A stretch of DNA of 6,980 bases from Roseobacter sp. (GTDB lineage: Bacteria > Pseudomonadota > Alphaproteobacteria > Rhodobacterales > Rhodobacteraceae): contig JAGXHB010000043.1 in NCBI GenBank assembly GCA_024636425.1, positions 1 to 6,980 on the forward strand, written 5' to 3'. Below are positions 1 to 6,091 of this stretch, one piece after another. A program made the translations under genes and the position numbers. The notes beneath the pieces are model-generated. The model saw only the letters and a program-made list of their open reading frames with translations. It did no database searches and was not told the DNA's origin. Position 1 is the stretch's first letter; each line of letters begins with the position of its first letter.

Positions 1-191
1 CCCTTTTTGTCGCCAAAATAGTAATAAATCATTCGCTTGGACGTCTGCGTACGGGCAGCAATATCGTCAACCTTGGCACCTGAGAATCCGCGCGCGGCAA
101 ACTCAGATACGGCCACGGCAAGAATATCACGCTTCACCCCTTCGGGATTCTGCGTCCATCCGCGCCTGTCTTCTGCCAGTGAATTCGTCAT
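1..191 (-). CDS. TetR/AcrR-family transcriptional regulator, N-terminal part (cut by left edge)
   Basis: Reading the minus strand from the ATG at 191 gives 63 codons that stay open to the window edge. Residues about 20-62 match the TetR DNA-binding domain: a first helix (VKRDILAVAVSEFAARGFSG, 19-38), helix 2 (KVDDIAAR, 40-47), a short turn, and a recognition helix ending in the family hallmark MIYYYFGDK (54-62). There is no other ATG upstream in this frame before the operator region, so the start is fairly secure, although no strong Shine-Dalgarno precedes it. The ligand-binding C-terminal domain lies outside the window. The gene is transcribed away from the quinate/shikimate operon across a 140-bp shared regulatory region with tandem palindromes. 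That arrangement is typical of a TetR repressor controlling its divergent neighbour and itself. The ligand is unknown; a pathway intermediate is an inference from context. Confidence 0.9.
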   Translation of the reverse strand, partial: MTNSLAEDRRGWTQNPEGVKRDILAVAVSEFAARGFSGAKVDDIAARTQTSKRMIYYYFGDKK

Positions 192-223
192 GCGCCCAAG
201 TAACTCAAATCGATGATGAATGG

Positions 224-279
224 AAAATGTTCTTGGCAGTACATTTGTGTTTGACAAATTGTACCGCCAAGAACATTTT
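224..279. promoter_or_regulatory. Long inverted repeat, probable double TetR operator
   Basis: Two 20-base arms (224-243 and 260-279) are reverse complements at 19 of 20 positions and are separated by 16 bases. The inner spacer adds a TTTGT/ACAAA pair (244-248 with 254-258). Each arm contains its own imperfect 16-bp palindrome of the form TGTnCn-N4-AGnACA: TGTTCTTGGCAGTACA at 228-243 and TGTACCGCCAAGAACA at 260-275. The centres of the two sites are 32 bp apart, about three helical turns, so two dimers would sit on the same face of the DNA. The element lies between the divergent TetR gene and the dehydrogenase gene and covers the -35 and -10 candidates of the operon. Its role as the TetR operator is inferred from position and symmetry. 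Confidence 0.75.
251..279 (+). promoter_or_regulatory. Candidate sigma-70 promoter of the quinate/shikimate operon
   Basis: A perfect -35 hexamer TTGACA lies at 251-256. With a 17-bp spacer the -10 position falls on CATTTT (274-279), which keeps only the A at position 2 and the T residues at positions 3 and 6, so the -10 is weak. Transcription would begin near 286 and leave a leader of about 45 nt before the ATG at 332. The -35 lies in the middle of the inverted repeat and the -10 inside its right arm, so a bound repressor would occlude the promoter directly. The -35 is convincing; the -10 is not certain. Confidence 0.5.
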
Positions 280-318
280 AGAGGGAATAGTGATAGGAAG
301 TTCTGTGCGGGCGAGGAT

Positions 319-326
319 GGAAGAGG
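319..326 (+). promoter_or_regulatory. Ribosome binding site choosing the dehydrogenase start at 332
   Basis: The purine run GGAAGAGG ends five bases before the ATG at 332. The competing in-frame ATG at 317 has GAGG directly abutting it with no spacing. The upstream ATG at 179 would lie inside the coding region of the divergent regulator and translate through the operator. This favours 332. Confidence 0.6.
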
Positions 327-331
327 CTAGA

Positions 332-1189
332 ATGGATACGGCGCGTGTTGCGGCGCAGACCCTGCGGTTGGGGCTGGTCGGGTGCGGAATCGGACTGTCA
401 CGCACGCCCGCTATGCACGAGGCTGAGGCCGCAGAGCACAAACTTTCGTGCCGCTACGACCTGATAGACACAGATGGACAGAGCGACAATCAGCTTTCAA
501 CGATCCTTGATCGTGCAGAGGCCGAGGGGTTCGCTGGACTCAACATCACGTTCCCTTACAAGCAGGACGTGATCAGCCTGTTGGACGATGTCTCGAATGC
601 CGCGCAGCGCGTGGGTGCCGTGAACACCGTGGTTTTCAAGAGCGGTCGCCGCTTCGGTCACAACACCGATTTCTGGGGGTTTTCCGAAAGTTTTCGGCGT
701 GGCTTGCCTGATGCGCCGTTGAATACCGTGCTGCTGATAGGCGCGGGCGGTGCTGGCGGGGCCGTCGCCCATGCCCTAAGCGATTCTGGCGCAGAGCTCA
801 TTCTCATCTCAGACACGCGCATGGAGGCCGCCGAGGCGTTGGCAGCCGCAGTCTGTGCGGCAGGCGGGCTGGCGGAGGCGGCTCCCGAACTGGATCTCGC
901 CGCCGCACGTGCGGATGGAATTGTGAACGCCACACCGATGGGTATGACCAAGCTGCCCGGCACGCCGCTGCACCCCGCCTGTTTGACCGCAGCCCATTGG
1001 GTGGCCGATGTCGTTTATTTCCCTCTGGAAACGGCGCTTCTGAAAGCCGCACGTGCAGTTGGGTGCCGCACGTTAACGGGTGAAGGCATGGCAATCTTTC
1101 AGGCGGTTCGTGCCTTTGAATTGTTTACAGGAAGGTCAGCCGACCCCGACCGGATGCGGGCGACCTTTCGAAGCCTTGACACAATGTGA
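332..1189 (+). CDS. Quinate/shikimate dehydrogenase, NAD-dependent type
   Basis: This is a 285-residue AroE-superfamily enzyme, the usual length for the family. It should oxidise quinate to 3-dehydroquinate and shikimate to 3-dehydroshikimate in the cytoplasm. The N-terminal substrate domain carries LSRTPAMHE (22-30), where the SRT triad resembles catabolic quinate/shikimate dehydrogenases of the Corynebacterium QsuD type rather than the SxS of biosynthetic AroE. It also has NITFPYKQ with the catalytic lysine K77, and NTDFWGF with the catalytic aspartate D113. The nucleotide-binding domain has the glycine loop GAGGAGGA (137-144). An aspartate (D161) follows the second strand where NADP-dependent enzymes have the NRT motif, which points to NAD. 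NATPMGM (199-205) and MAIFQAVRAFELFTG (253-267) are typical of the family. It is the first gene of the operon, with 10 nt before the next gene. NAD use and a catabolic role fit the gene context; quinate versus shikimate preference cannot be read from sequence. Confidence 0.93.
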   Translation: MDTARVAAQTLRLGLVGCGIGLSRTPAMHEAEAAEHKLSCRYDLIDTDGQSDNQLSTILDRAEAEGFAGLNITFPYKQDVISLLDDVSNAAQRVGAVNTVVFKSGRRFGHNTDFWGFSESFRRGLPDAPLNTVLLIGAGGAGGAVAHALSDSGAELILISDTRMEAAEALAAAVCAAGGLAEAAPELDLAAARADGIVNATPMGMTKLPGTPLHPACLTAAHWVADVVYFPLETALLKAARAVGCRTLTGEGMAIFQAVRAFELFTGRSADPDRMRATFRSLDTM

Positions 1190-1199
1190 AGGCGCACAA

Positions 1200-3083
1200 A
1201 TGAAAACCGGCATCGCTACAGTTTCCATCTCAGGCAACCTCGAAGAGAAAATCGACGCTATCGCAGCCGCGGGCTTTGATGGGATCGAGATCTTCGAGCA
1301 GGATTTCATTGCGGACATCCGTACACCACGCGCCGTTGGCGAACGTATTCGTTCTGCCGGTCTCGAGGTGATGCTGTTCCAGCCTTTCCGCGATTTCGAA
1401 GGGTTGCCAGAATTGCTGCGTGCCAAGGCCTTCGACCGGATGGAGCGCAAGTTTGACGTGATGCAGGAACTGGGGTGTGATCTGGTGCTGGTGTGCTCCT
1501 CCACCCACCCCAAAGCGCTTGGGGGCATTGACCGTGCAGCGGCAGACTTTGCCGAAGTGGGCGAACGCGCAGCTGCGCGGGGGCTTCGCATCGGATATGA
1601 GGCACTGGCTTGGGGGGCACATGTCAACGATCACCGGGACGCTTGGGAGATCGTACGGCGTGCCGATCATCCGAATGTGGGCCTTATCCTTGACAGTTTT
1701 CACACGCTGGGACGCGGGATTGACCCAGAAACCATCCGCCGCATTCCTGGCGATAAGATATTTTTTGTGCAGCTGGCTGATGCGCCGCGCATCGATATGG
1801 ATCTTTTGTACTGGTCGCGTCATTTCCGCAATATGCCTGGCGAGGGCGATCTGGCCGTCGCCGACTTTATGCGTGCGGTGATGGCGACAGGCTATAAGGG
1901 GCCAGTCAGTCTGGAGATTTTCAACGACCAGTTCCGGGGCGGAAGCCCCGACACCATCGCCAAGGACGGACACAGATCGCTGATCGCCCTGATGGACGAT
2001 GTGCGTCGCTCCGAACCCGACATTGCCGTCGACCTTCCCGATCTGCCTCGCCATGTGCCTGTCAAAGATACCGCATTCATTGAGTTTGCCGCCCGTGGTG
2101 AAGGCTTGGCGTCACTTGAAAACCTGCTTCAAAGTCTCGGGTTTCGGCAAGCAGCGCAGCATGTCTCCAAGAACGTGACGCTTTGGCAGCAGGGCGGCAT
2201 TCGTATCGTGTTGAACGCAGAAACTGTAGGTCACGCCGCCAACGCCTGGAACGTGCGCGGTACAACCGTCTGTGACATTGGCCTTTCTGTCACGTCCGCC
2301 GAGGATACGGTGCAACGTGCGACAGCGCTCGGCGCGAAGCCCTTTTCGCAGCCCTTGGGCCCCGGGGAAATGCCGATCCCGGCGATCCGTGGATTGGGCG
2401 GCAGTGTCCTGCATTTCATAGATGATGGACGTCTGGCCGATGTGTGGGATACCGAGTTCCAGCCTGCCGCACCGACAGAGGCAGGTGCAGGGTTGGTGGG
2501 TATTGACCACATTGCACAGACCATGACCTATGACGAGATGCTGTCCTGGTCGTTGTTCTATACCAGCCTGTTCGAAATGAAAAAGGCCCCGATGGTAGAT
2601 GTGGTTGACCCCGATGGGCTGGTGCGCAGCCGTGCGCTGGCCACAGATGACGGCAATTTCCGCATCACACTGAACGGTGCCGAAACCCATCGAACGCTTG
2701 CTGGTTCGTTTCTTGCCGAGGGGTTGGGAGCGACGGTTCAGCATATCGCTTTAGCGACCGATGACATCTTTGCCACTGCCAAGGCCTTGCGTGATGCCGG
2801 TTTTCCGGTTTTGCCGATATCGCCCAACTATTTTGATGACTTGGCCGCGCGGTTCGACATTGCTCCTGAGGTGATGGCGCGCATGCGGGTCGAGAATATT
2901 CTCTATGATGCGGACGACAGTGGGGAATTCTTCCAATTGTATTCTCAGCCTTTCGCCGGCCAGATGTTCTTTGAGGTTGTCGAGCGGCGGGGAGGCTATT
3001 CTGGTTACGGGGCACCAAACGCGCCCTTCCGGATCGCTGCTCAAAAGCGTTTCCAAAAGCCGAAGGGGATGCCCACAACCTGA
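1200..3083 (+). CDS. quiC: Two-domain 3-dehydroshikimate dehydratase (QuiC type) with C-terminal HPPD-like domain
   Basis: A 627-residue protein that converts 3-dehydroshikimate to protocatechuate, the aromatising step. Residues about 1-270 form a sugar-phosphate-isomerase-like/AP endonuclease 2 TIM barrel. The expected metal ligands are E134 (GYEALAWGAHVND), D165 (LILDSFHT), Q191 and E239 (SLEIFND), which coincide with those I recall for Pseudomonas putida QuiC1; H168 also lies in the active site. Residues about 290-610 form a tandem vicinal-oxygen-chelate unit resembling 4-hydroxyphenylpyruvate dioxygenase, with a candidate 2-His-1-Glu triad at H437 (GIDHIAQ), H515 (VQHIALATDDI) and E592 (MFFEVVERRG). 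Total length matches other QuiC fusions (about 630). The start at 1200 was chosen because TGAAGG (1187-1192) sits 7 nt upstream and the protein then begins MKTGIATVSISG, the natural first barrel strand. An upstream ATG at 1080 would overlap the dehydrogenase gene and add 40 unrelated residues. Confidence 0.93.
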   Translation: MKTGIATVSISGNLEEKIDAIAAAGFDGIEIFEQDFIADIRTPRAVGERIRSAGLEVMLFQPFRDFEGLPELLRAKAFDRMERKFDVMQELGCDLVLVCSSTHPKALGGIDRAAADFAEVGERAAARGLRIGYEALAWGAHVNDHRDAWEIVRRADHPNVGLILDSFHTLGRGIDPETIRRIPGDKIFFVQLADAPRIDMDLLYWSRHFRNMPGEGDLAVADFMRAVMATGYKGPVSLEIFNDQFRGGSPDTIAKDGHRSLIALMDDVRRSEPDIAVDLPDLPRHVPVKDTAFIEFAARGEGLASLENLLQSLGFRQAAQHVSKNVTLWQQGGIRIVLNAETVGHAANAWNVRGTTVCDIGLSVTSAEDTVQRATALGAKPFSQPLGPGEMPIPAIRGLGGSVLHFIDDGRLADVWDTEFQPAAPTEAGAGLVGIDHIAQTMTYDEMLSWSLFYTSLFEMKKAPMVDVVDPDGLVRSRALATDDGNFRITLNGAETHRTLAGSFLAEGLGATVQHIALATDDIFATAKALRDAGFPVLPISPNYFDDLAARFDIAPEVMARMRVENILYDADDSGEFFQLYSQPFAGQMFFEVVERRGGYSGYGAPNAPFRIAAQKRFQKPKGMPTT

Positions 3084-3107
3084 ACACAGAGCCAAAAATA
3101 AAAAACG

Positions 3108-3135
3108 TAGGACATTTTCTGTTCTATCGTATAAA
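3108..3135 (+). promoter_or_regulatory. Possible secondary promoter ahead of the TRAP genes
   Basis: The AT-rich gap between quiC and dctP contains TATAAA (3130-3135), five of six matches to the -10 consensus. AGGACA (3109-3114), four of six matches to TTGACA, precedes it with a short 15-bp spacer. AGGACA and the following TGTTCT (3120-3125) also resemble half-sites of the operator at 224-279, in everted orientation. An internal promoter would let the transporter be made separately from the enzymes. The evidence is weak because AT-rich sequence often yields such matches. Confidence 0.25.
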
Positions 3136-3148
3136 AAAGATCAAGATC

Positions 3149-3164
3149 TGGCCCTATTGGGCCA
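3149..3164 (+). other. Short hairpin in the dctP leader
   Basis: TGGCCC and GGGCCA form a perfect 6-bp stem around a TATT loop. It ends 10 bases before the Shine-Dalgarno of dctP. No run of T follows, so it is not an intrinsic terminator. A role in stabilising or processing the 5' end of the dctP message is possible. Confidence 0.4.
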
Positions 3165-3174
3165 CTGTCATAAA

Positions 3175-3182
3175 GGGAGGAG
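3175..3182 (+). promoter_or_regulatory. Strong ribosome binding site of dctP
   Basis: GGGAGGAG lies four bases before the ATG at 3187 and is the best Shine-Dalgarno in the window. It fixes the start of dctP at a residue followed directly by a signal peptide. It also fits the need to make the binding protein in excess of the permease. Confidence 0.75.
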
Positions 3183-3186
3183 ACCA

Positions 3187-4182
3187 ATGACACATTTGAC
3201 CCGCCGGACCGCACTCGCGGCCACACTTGCTACCACCACTGCGCTTTTGGGGTTTGCAGGCACTGCTTTCGCACAGGACAAACCGACCCTGCGCCTGAGT
3301 TCCGTCGTATCGGAGAATGACATTCGCGCCGAAGCATTCGCCGAGATTGCCGACGCAGTGTCGGATCATTTCGACATGCAGGTGTTCAACGGGGCCACAC
3401 TGGTCAAACAGGGCACTGAGCTGACTTCAATCCAGCGCGGTAATCTGGAAATGGGGCTGATCGCGCCACAATCCATTTCGGAGCAGATCCCCGAGTGGTC
3501 AATCCTGACCTCGGCCTATCTGTTCAACGATGCAGACCACCTGAAGGCAACTTTCAAAAGCGATGTCGGTCAGCAGCTGCTTGAGCTGACCGAAGAGGCC
3601 GGTATCCACGTTCTCGCGCCGGTCTATTTCGGCACGCGTCAGGTGAACCTTGCCCCGGAAAAAGAGATCATGAAGCCCGAAGACCTGAACGGCGTGACCC
3701 TTCGGATGCCCGGTGGTGATGCTTGGCAGTTCCTGGGTGAATCCATCGGTGCAAACCCGACGCCCCTAGCCTATGCCGAAGTTTACACCGCCCTGCAGAC
3801 CGGCGCGATTGACGGTCAGGACAATCCACTGCCCAACGACTACAATATGAAGTTCTACGAAGTGACCAGCCAGATCGTCCTGACAGGCCACCTTGTCGGC
3901 TTTGACGTGTTGGCGATCAGTGCCGAAGTGTGGAACGGCTTTACGCCCGAGCAGCAAGAAGCGCTTCAATCGGCGGTCGATGCGGCCATCGACAATAGCA
4001 CCGAGCGTCACATCGCCCGTGAGGAAGAGCTGATCCAGTTCTTCAAGGACGAAGGGCTGAAAGTATACGAACCCGACCGGATTGCCTTCCGCGACTATGC
4101 GCAGAAGAAATACCTTGAATCCGAGTTCGCGCAAAGCTGGCCCGAGGGCATGATCGACGCGATCAACGCACTGGCTGAATAA
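3187..4182 (+). CDS. dctP: TRAP transporter solute-binding protein, DctP family
   Basis: A 331-residue periplasmic binding protein that captures the substrate and delivers it to the DctQ-DctM permease. Residues 1-29 are a signal peptide with a hydrophobic core and a clear AFA cleavage site before QDKPT. It opens with LTRRTALA, so Tat export is possible, although the motif is incomplete. The mature part shows DctP family features: SIQRGNLEMGL (81-91), the FGTRQV region (148-153), KPEDLNGVTLRMPG (163-176) with R173 at the position of the conserved arginine that pairs with the substrate carboxylate, and EVYTALQTGAIDGQDNP (198-214). Length is normal for the family. It lies in the same operon as enzymes for quinate and shikimate, both carboxylates, so quinate and/or shikimate is the predicted ligand by context only. 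Confidence 0.92.
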   Translation: MTHLTRRTALAATLATTTALLGFAGTAFAQDKPTLRLSSVVSENDIRAEAFAEIADAVSDHFDMQVFNGATLVKQGTELTSIQRGNLEMGLIAPQSISEQIPEWSILTSAYLFNDADHLKATFKSDVGQQLLELTEEAGIHVLAPVYFGTRQVNLAPEKEIMKPEDLNGVTLRMPGGDAWQFLGESIGANPTPLAYAEVYTALQTGAIDGQDNPLPNDYNMKFYEVTSQIVLTGHLVGFDVLAISAEVWNGFTPEQQEALQSAVDAAIDNSTERHIAREEELIQFFKDEGLKVYEPDRIAFRDYAQKKYLESEFAQSWPEGMIDAINALAE

Positions 4183-4199
4183 ACGCCTTGCCACATCAG

Positions 4200-4233
4200 A
4201 TCGGGGCGGCGCATTCAAGCGTGTCGCCCCGAT
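4200..4233 (+). other. GC-rich hairpin between dctP and dctQ
   Basis: Arms at 4200-4210 and 4223-4233 pair over 11 positions with a single G-U, including the 9-bp perfect stem ATCGGGGCG/CGCCCCGAT, around a 12-base loop. The dctP stop codon lies 17 bases upstream and the dctQ start 24 bases downstream. There is no T tract after it. It most likely protects the 3' end of a dctP message or lets only part of transcription continue, giving more binding protein than permease. This is a common arrangement in binding-protein-dependent transporter operons. Confidence 0.65.
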
Positions 4234-4257
4234 ACCTGTATCTCTCGGAAAGAACCG

Positions 4258-4782
4258 ATGCCCTCTTTGATACGTCTCAAGCATTTTGCGCGTGTGCTCG
4301 CCGATGCCATCCCTGCAATATTGCTGGCTGCGATGTTCATGAGCTTCATCATTCAGGTGATGATGCGTTATGTCATGAACAGCCCGGTGGGCTGGACGGT
4401 CGAGGTTTGCGTGATTGCATGGCTGTGGATCCTTCTATGGGGTCAATCCGTATCGGCGCGCGAAGAAGACGAGATCCGATTTGATATACTCTACGGCAGC
4501 GTATCGCCCAACCTTCGCCGATGGTTTCGTATGATCTTCTCGGTCTTTCTGGTGGGCGTCTACGCATGGTCATTGCCCGCGCTTTGGGATTTTGTGACCT
4601 TCATGAAAATCCAGAAAACGTCTTATCTCGATATCCGTTTCAACTGGGTCTATTCCATCGCGTTGATATTTTCGGTCGTCTCGATCCTGCGCTACGGGTG
4701 GGTATTCTGGACTTCCGCCGCTGGACGCGACGCGCCCGAAGCAGGCGCTGACGCAGCCGTACGCAAGGATCTGACCGAATGA
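4258..4782 (+). CDS. dctQ: TRAP transporter small permease subunit, DctQ family
   Basis: A 174-residue inner-membrane protein with four predicted membrane segments at about 15-37, 47-66, 89-110 and 128-151, as expected for DctQ. The family pattern is visible in VMMRYVMNSPVGWTVEV (34-50), followed by WLWILLWGQSVSAREEDEIRFD (55-76). It pairs with the large subunit to form the TRAP permease. A modest ribosome site, GGAAAG (4245-4250), stands 7 bases before the ATG. Its stop overlaps the start of dctM in an ATGA junction, indicating translational coupling. The C-terminal tail (about 154-174) is polar and looks cytoplasmic or disordered. Confidence 0.9.
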   Translation: MPSLIRLKHFARVLADAIPAILLAAMFMSFIIQVMMRYVMNSPVGWTVEVCVIAWLWILLWGQSVSAREEDEIRFDILYGSVSPNLRRWFRMIFSVFLVGVYAWSLPALWDFVTFMKIQKTSYLDIRFNWVYSIALIFSVVSILRYGWVFWTSAAGRDAPEAGADAAVRKDLTE

Positions 4783-6074
4783 GCTGGGAATTTGGAGCCT
4801 GCGTTGCTTTCATTCTGGTAACCGCAATGATCGGGCTGCCGATCGGCCATGCGATGCTGGCATCTTCTATCGTCTATTTGCTTTTGCAAGGCCAAGACAT
4901 GTCCATCGCCTTCGAGCAGATGCTCACGGGGCTTTATGGGTCGTATGTTCTGCTGGCTATTCCACTGTTCATCTTTGCCGCGGACCTGATGAATGTCGGG
5001 TCGCTTTCTGATCGCCTGCTGGACTTTTGCCGCGCTCTGGTCGGACGGTTCCGCGGCGGACTGGGACATGTCAACGTCGTGTCCTCCCTGATCTTTTCAG
5101 GCATGTCAGGATCGGCGATTGCGGATGCCGTTGGTATGGGCCGGATCATCATCAATCTGATGACCAAGGACGGCAAATATCCCGGTGCCTATGCCGGTGC
5201 GATCACGGCCGCTTCCGCAATCATCGGACCGATTATTCCGCCTTCGATCCCGATGGTCTTATTCGCGCTGGTTTCAGACACGTCTATCGGATTTCTGTTT
5301 CTGGCGGGTGTCGTACCGGGGCTCATCCTCGGTATTCTGCTGATGGTCATGAATGCTTGGCAGGCACGTATTTACGACTATCCCGTGGATGATCCCGTGC
5401 CGCTGCGTGATCTGCCGCGCATCACGTTGCGCGCTGTTCCTGCGCTGCTGATGCCCGTGATCTTGCTGGTCGGCATTTACGGAGGCGTTACCACCCCCAC
5501 CGAGGCGGCAGCGCTCGCGGCGCTCTACGCCTTTCTTGTTTCCACGATGCTCTATCGTTCGGTATCGCTGCGTACGGCTTACCAGACGGTCCGCAACAGC
5601 GCACGCTCGACGGCCAGTGTCGGGTTCCTGATCGCGGGTGCGCTGGCATTTAACTATGTGGTGACCATCGAACAGGTGCCAAATGTTATCCGCGACGCCC
5701 TTGGTGATCGTGAGCTAACGTTCGTGTCATTCCTGCTGATGGTAAACGTACTTTTGCTGTTGCTGGGCTGTCTGCTGGAAGCGAACGCCATCCTGCTTGT
5801 GATTGTCCCGATCTTCTTGCCAACAGCGGTGGCGCTTGGGGTCGATCCGGTCCACTTTGGTGTGATCGTTGTGGTCAATACTATGATCGGGCTGGCGACA
5901 CCGCCCTACGGATTACTACTTTTCGTGGTGACATCAATCACGCGATCACCGATCCGCGACACCATCCGCCACCTCCTACCATTCCTCGCCATCATGATCG
6001 CTGGACTTGCGATCATCACCTTTGTTCCCGACCTCGTGCTTTGGTTGCCGCGACTGTACGGATACAAGGGCTGA
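4779..6074 (+). CDS. dctM: TRAP transporter large permease subunit, DctM family
   Basis: A 431-residue, highly hydrophobic inner-membrane protein of the usual DctM length with about a dozen membrane segments. It forms the ion-coupled translocation path of the TRAP system. Diagnostic stretches include SGMSGSAIADAVGMG (107-121), the GAITAASAIIGPIIPPSIPM region (140-159), YGGVTTPTEAAALAALYAF (234-252), and the late repeat LEANAILLVIVPIFLP (333-348) with NTMIGLATPPYGLLLFVV (367-384). The two proline-rich re-entrant motifs, IIPPSIP and ATPPYGL, mark the two inverted halves. AAGGA near 4764 serves as its ribosome site inside dctQ. The next gene begins 17 bases after its stop. Confidence 0.95.
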   Translation: MSWEFGACVAFILVTAMIGLPIGHAMLASSIVYLLLQGQDMSIAFEQMLTGLYGSYVLLAIPLFIFAADLMNVGSLSDRLLDFCRALVGRFRGGLGHVNVVSSLIFSGMSGSAIADAVGMGRIIINLMTKDGKYPGAYAGAITAASAIIGPIIPPSIPMVLFALVSDTSIGFLFLAGVVPGLILGILLMVMNAWQARIYDYPVDDPVPLRDLPRITLRAVPALLMPVILLVGIYGGVTTPTEAAALAALYAFLVSTMLYRSVSLRTAYQTVRNSARSTASVGFLIAGALAFNYVVTIEQVPNVIRDALGDRELTFVSFLLMVNVLLLLLGCLLEANAILLVIVPIFLPTAVALGVDPVHFGVIVVVNTMIGLATPPYGLLLFVVTSITRSPIRDTIRHLLPFLAIMIAGLAIITFVPDLVLWLPRLYGYKG

Positions 6075-6091
6075 AACATACCGGAGCTTTC

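Noticed and set aside
179..331. Long N-terminal extension of the dehydrogenase (start at 179, 336 residues)
   Set aside because: It would overlap the start of the divergent TetR gene and translate the palindromic operator. The extra residues do not resemble AroE, and a good ribosome site supports 332.
1080..1199. Upstream start for the QuiC protein at 1080
   Set aside because: It lies wholly within the dehydrogenase gene, and the family N-terminus begins at the ATG at 1200, which has its own ribosome site.
1230..2054. A 274-codon open frame on the minus strand inside quiC
   Set aside because: It is antisense to a well-supported gene, has no recognisable domain, and is the sort of shadow frame expected in GC-rich coding DNA.
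3138..3149. AGATC-AA-GATCT palindrome before dctP
   Set aside because: Five-base arms with a two-base gap in an AT-rich leader are easily due to chance, and the loop is too small for a stable hairpin.
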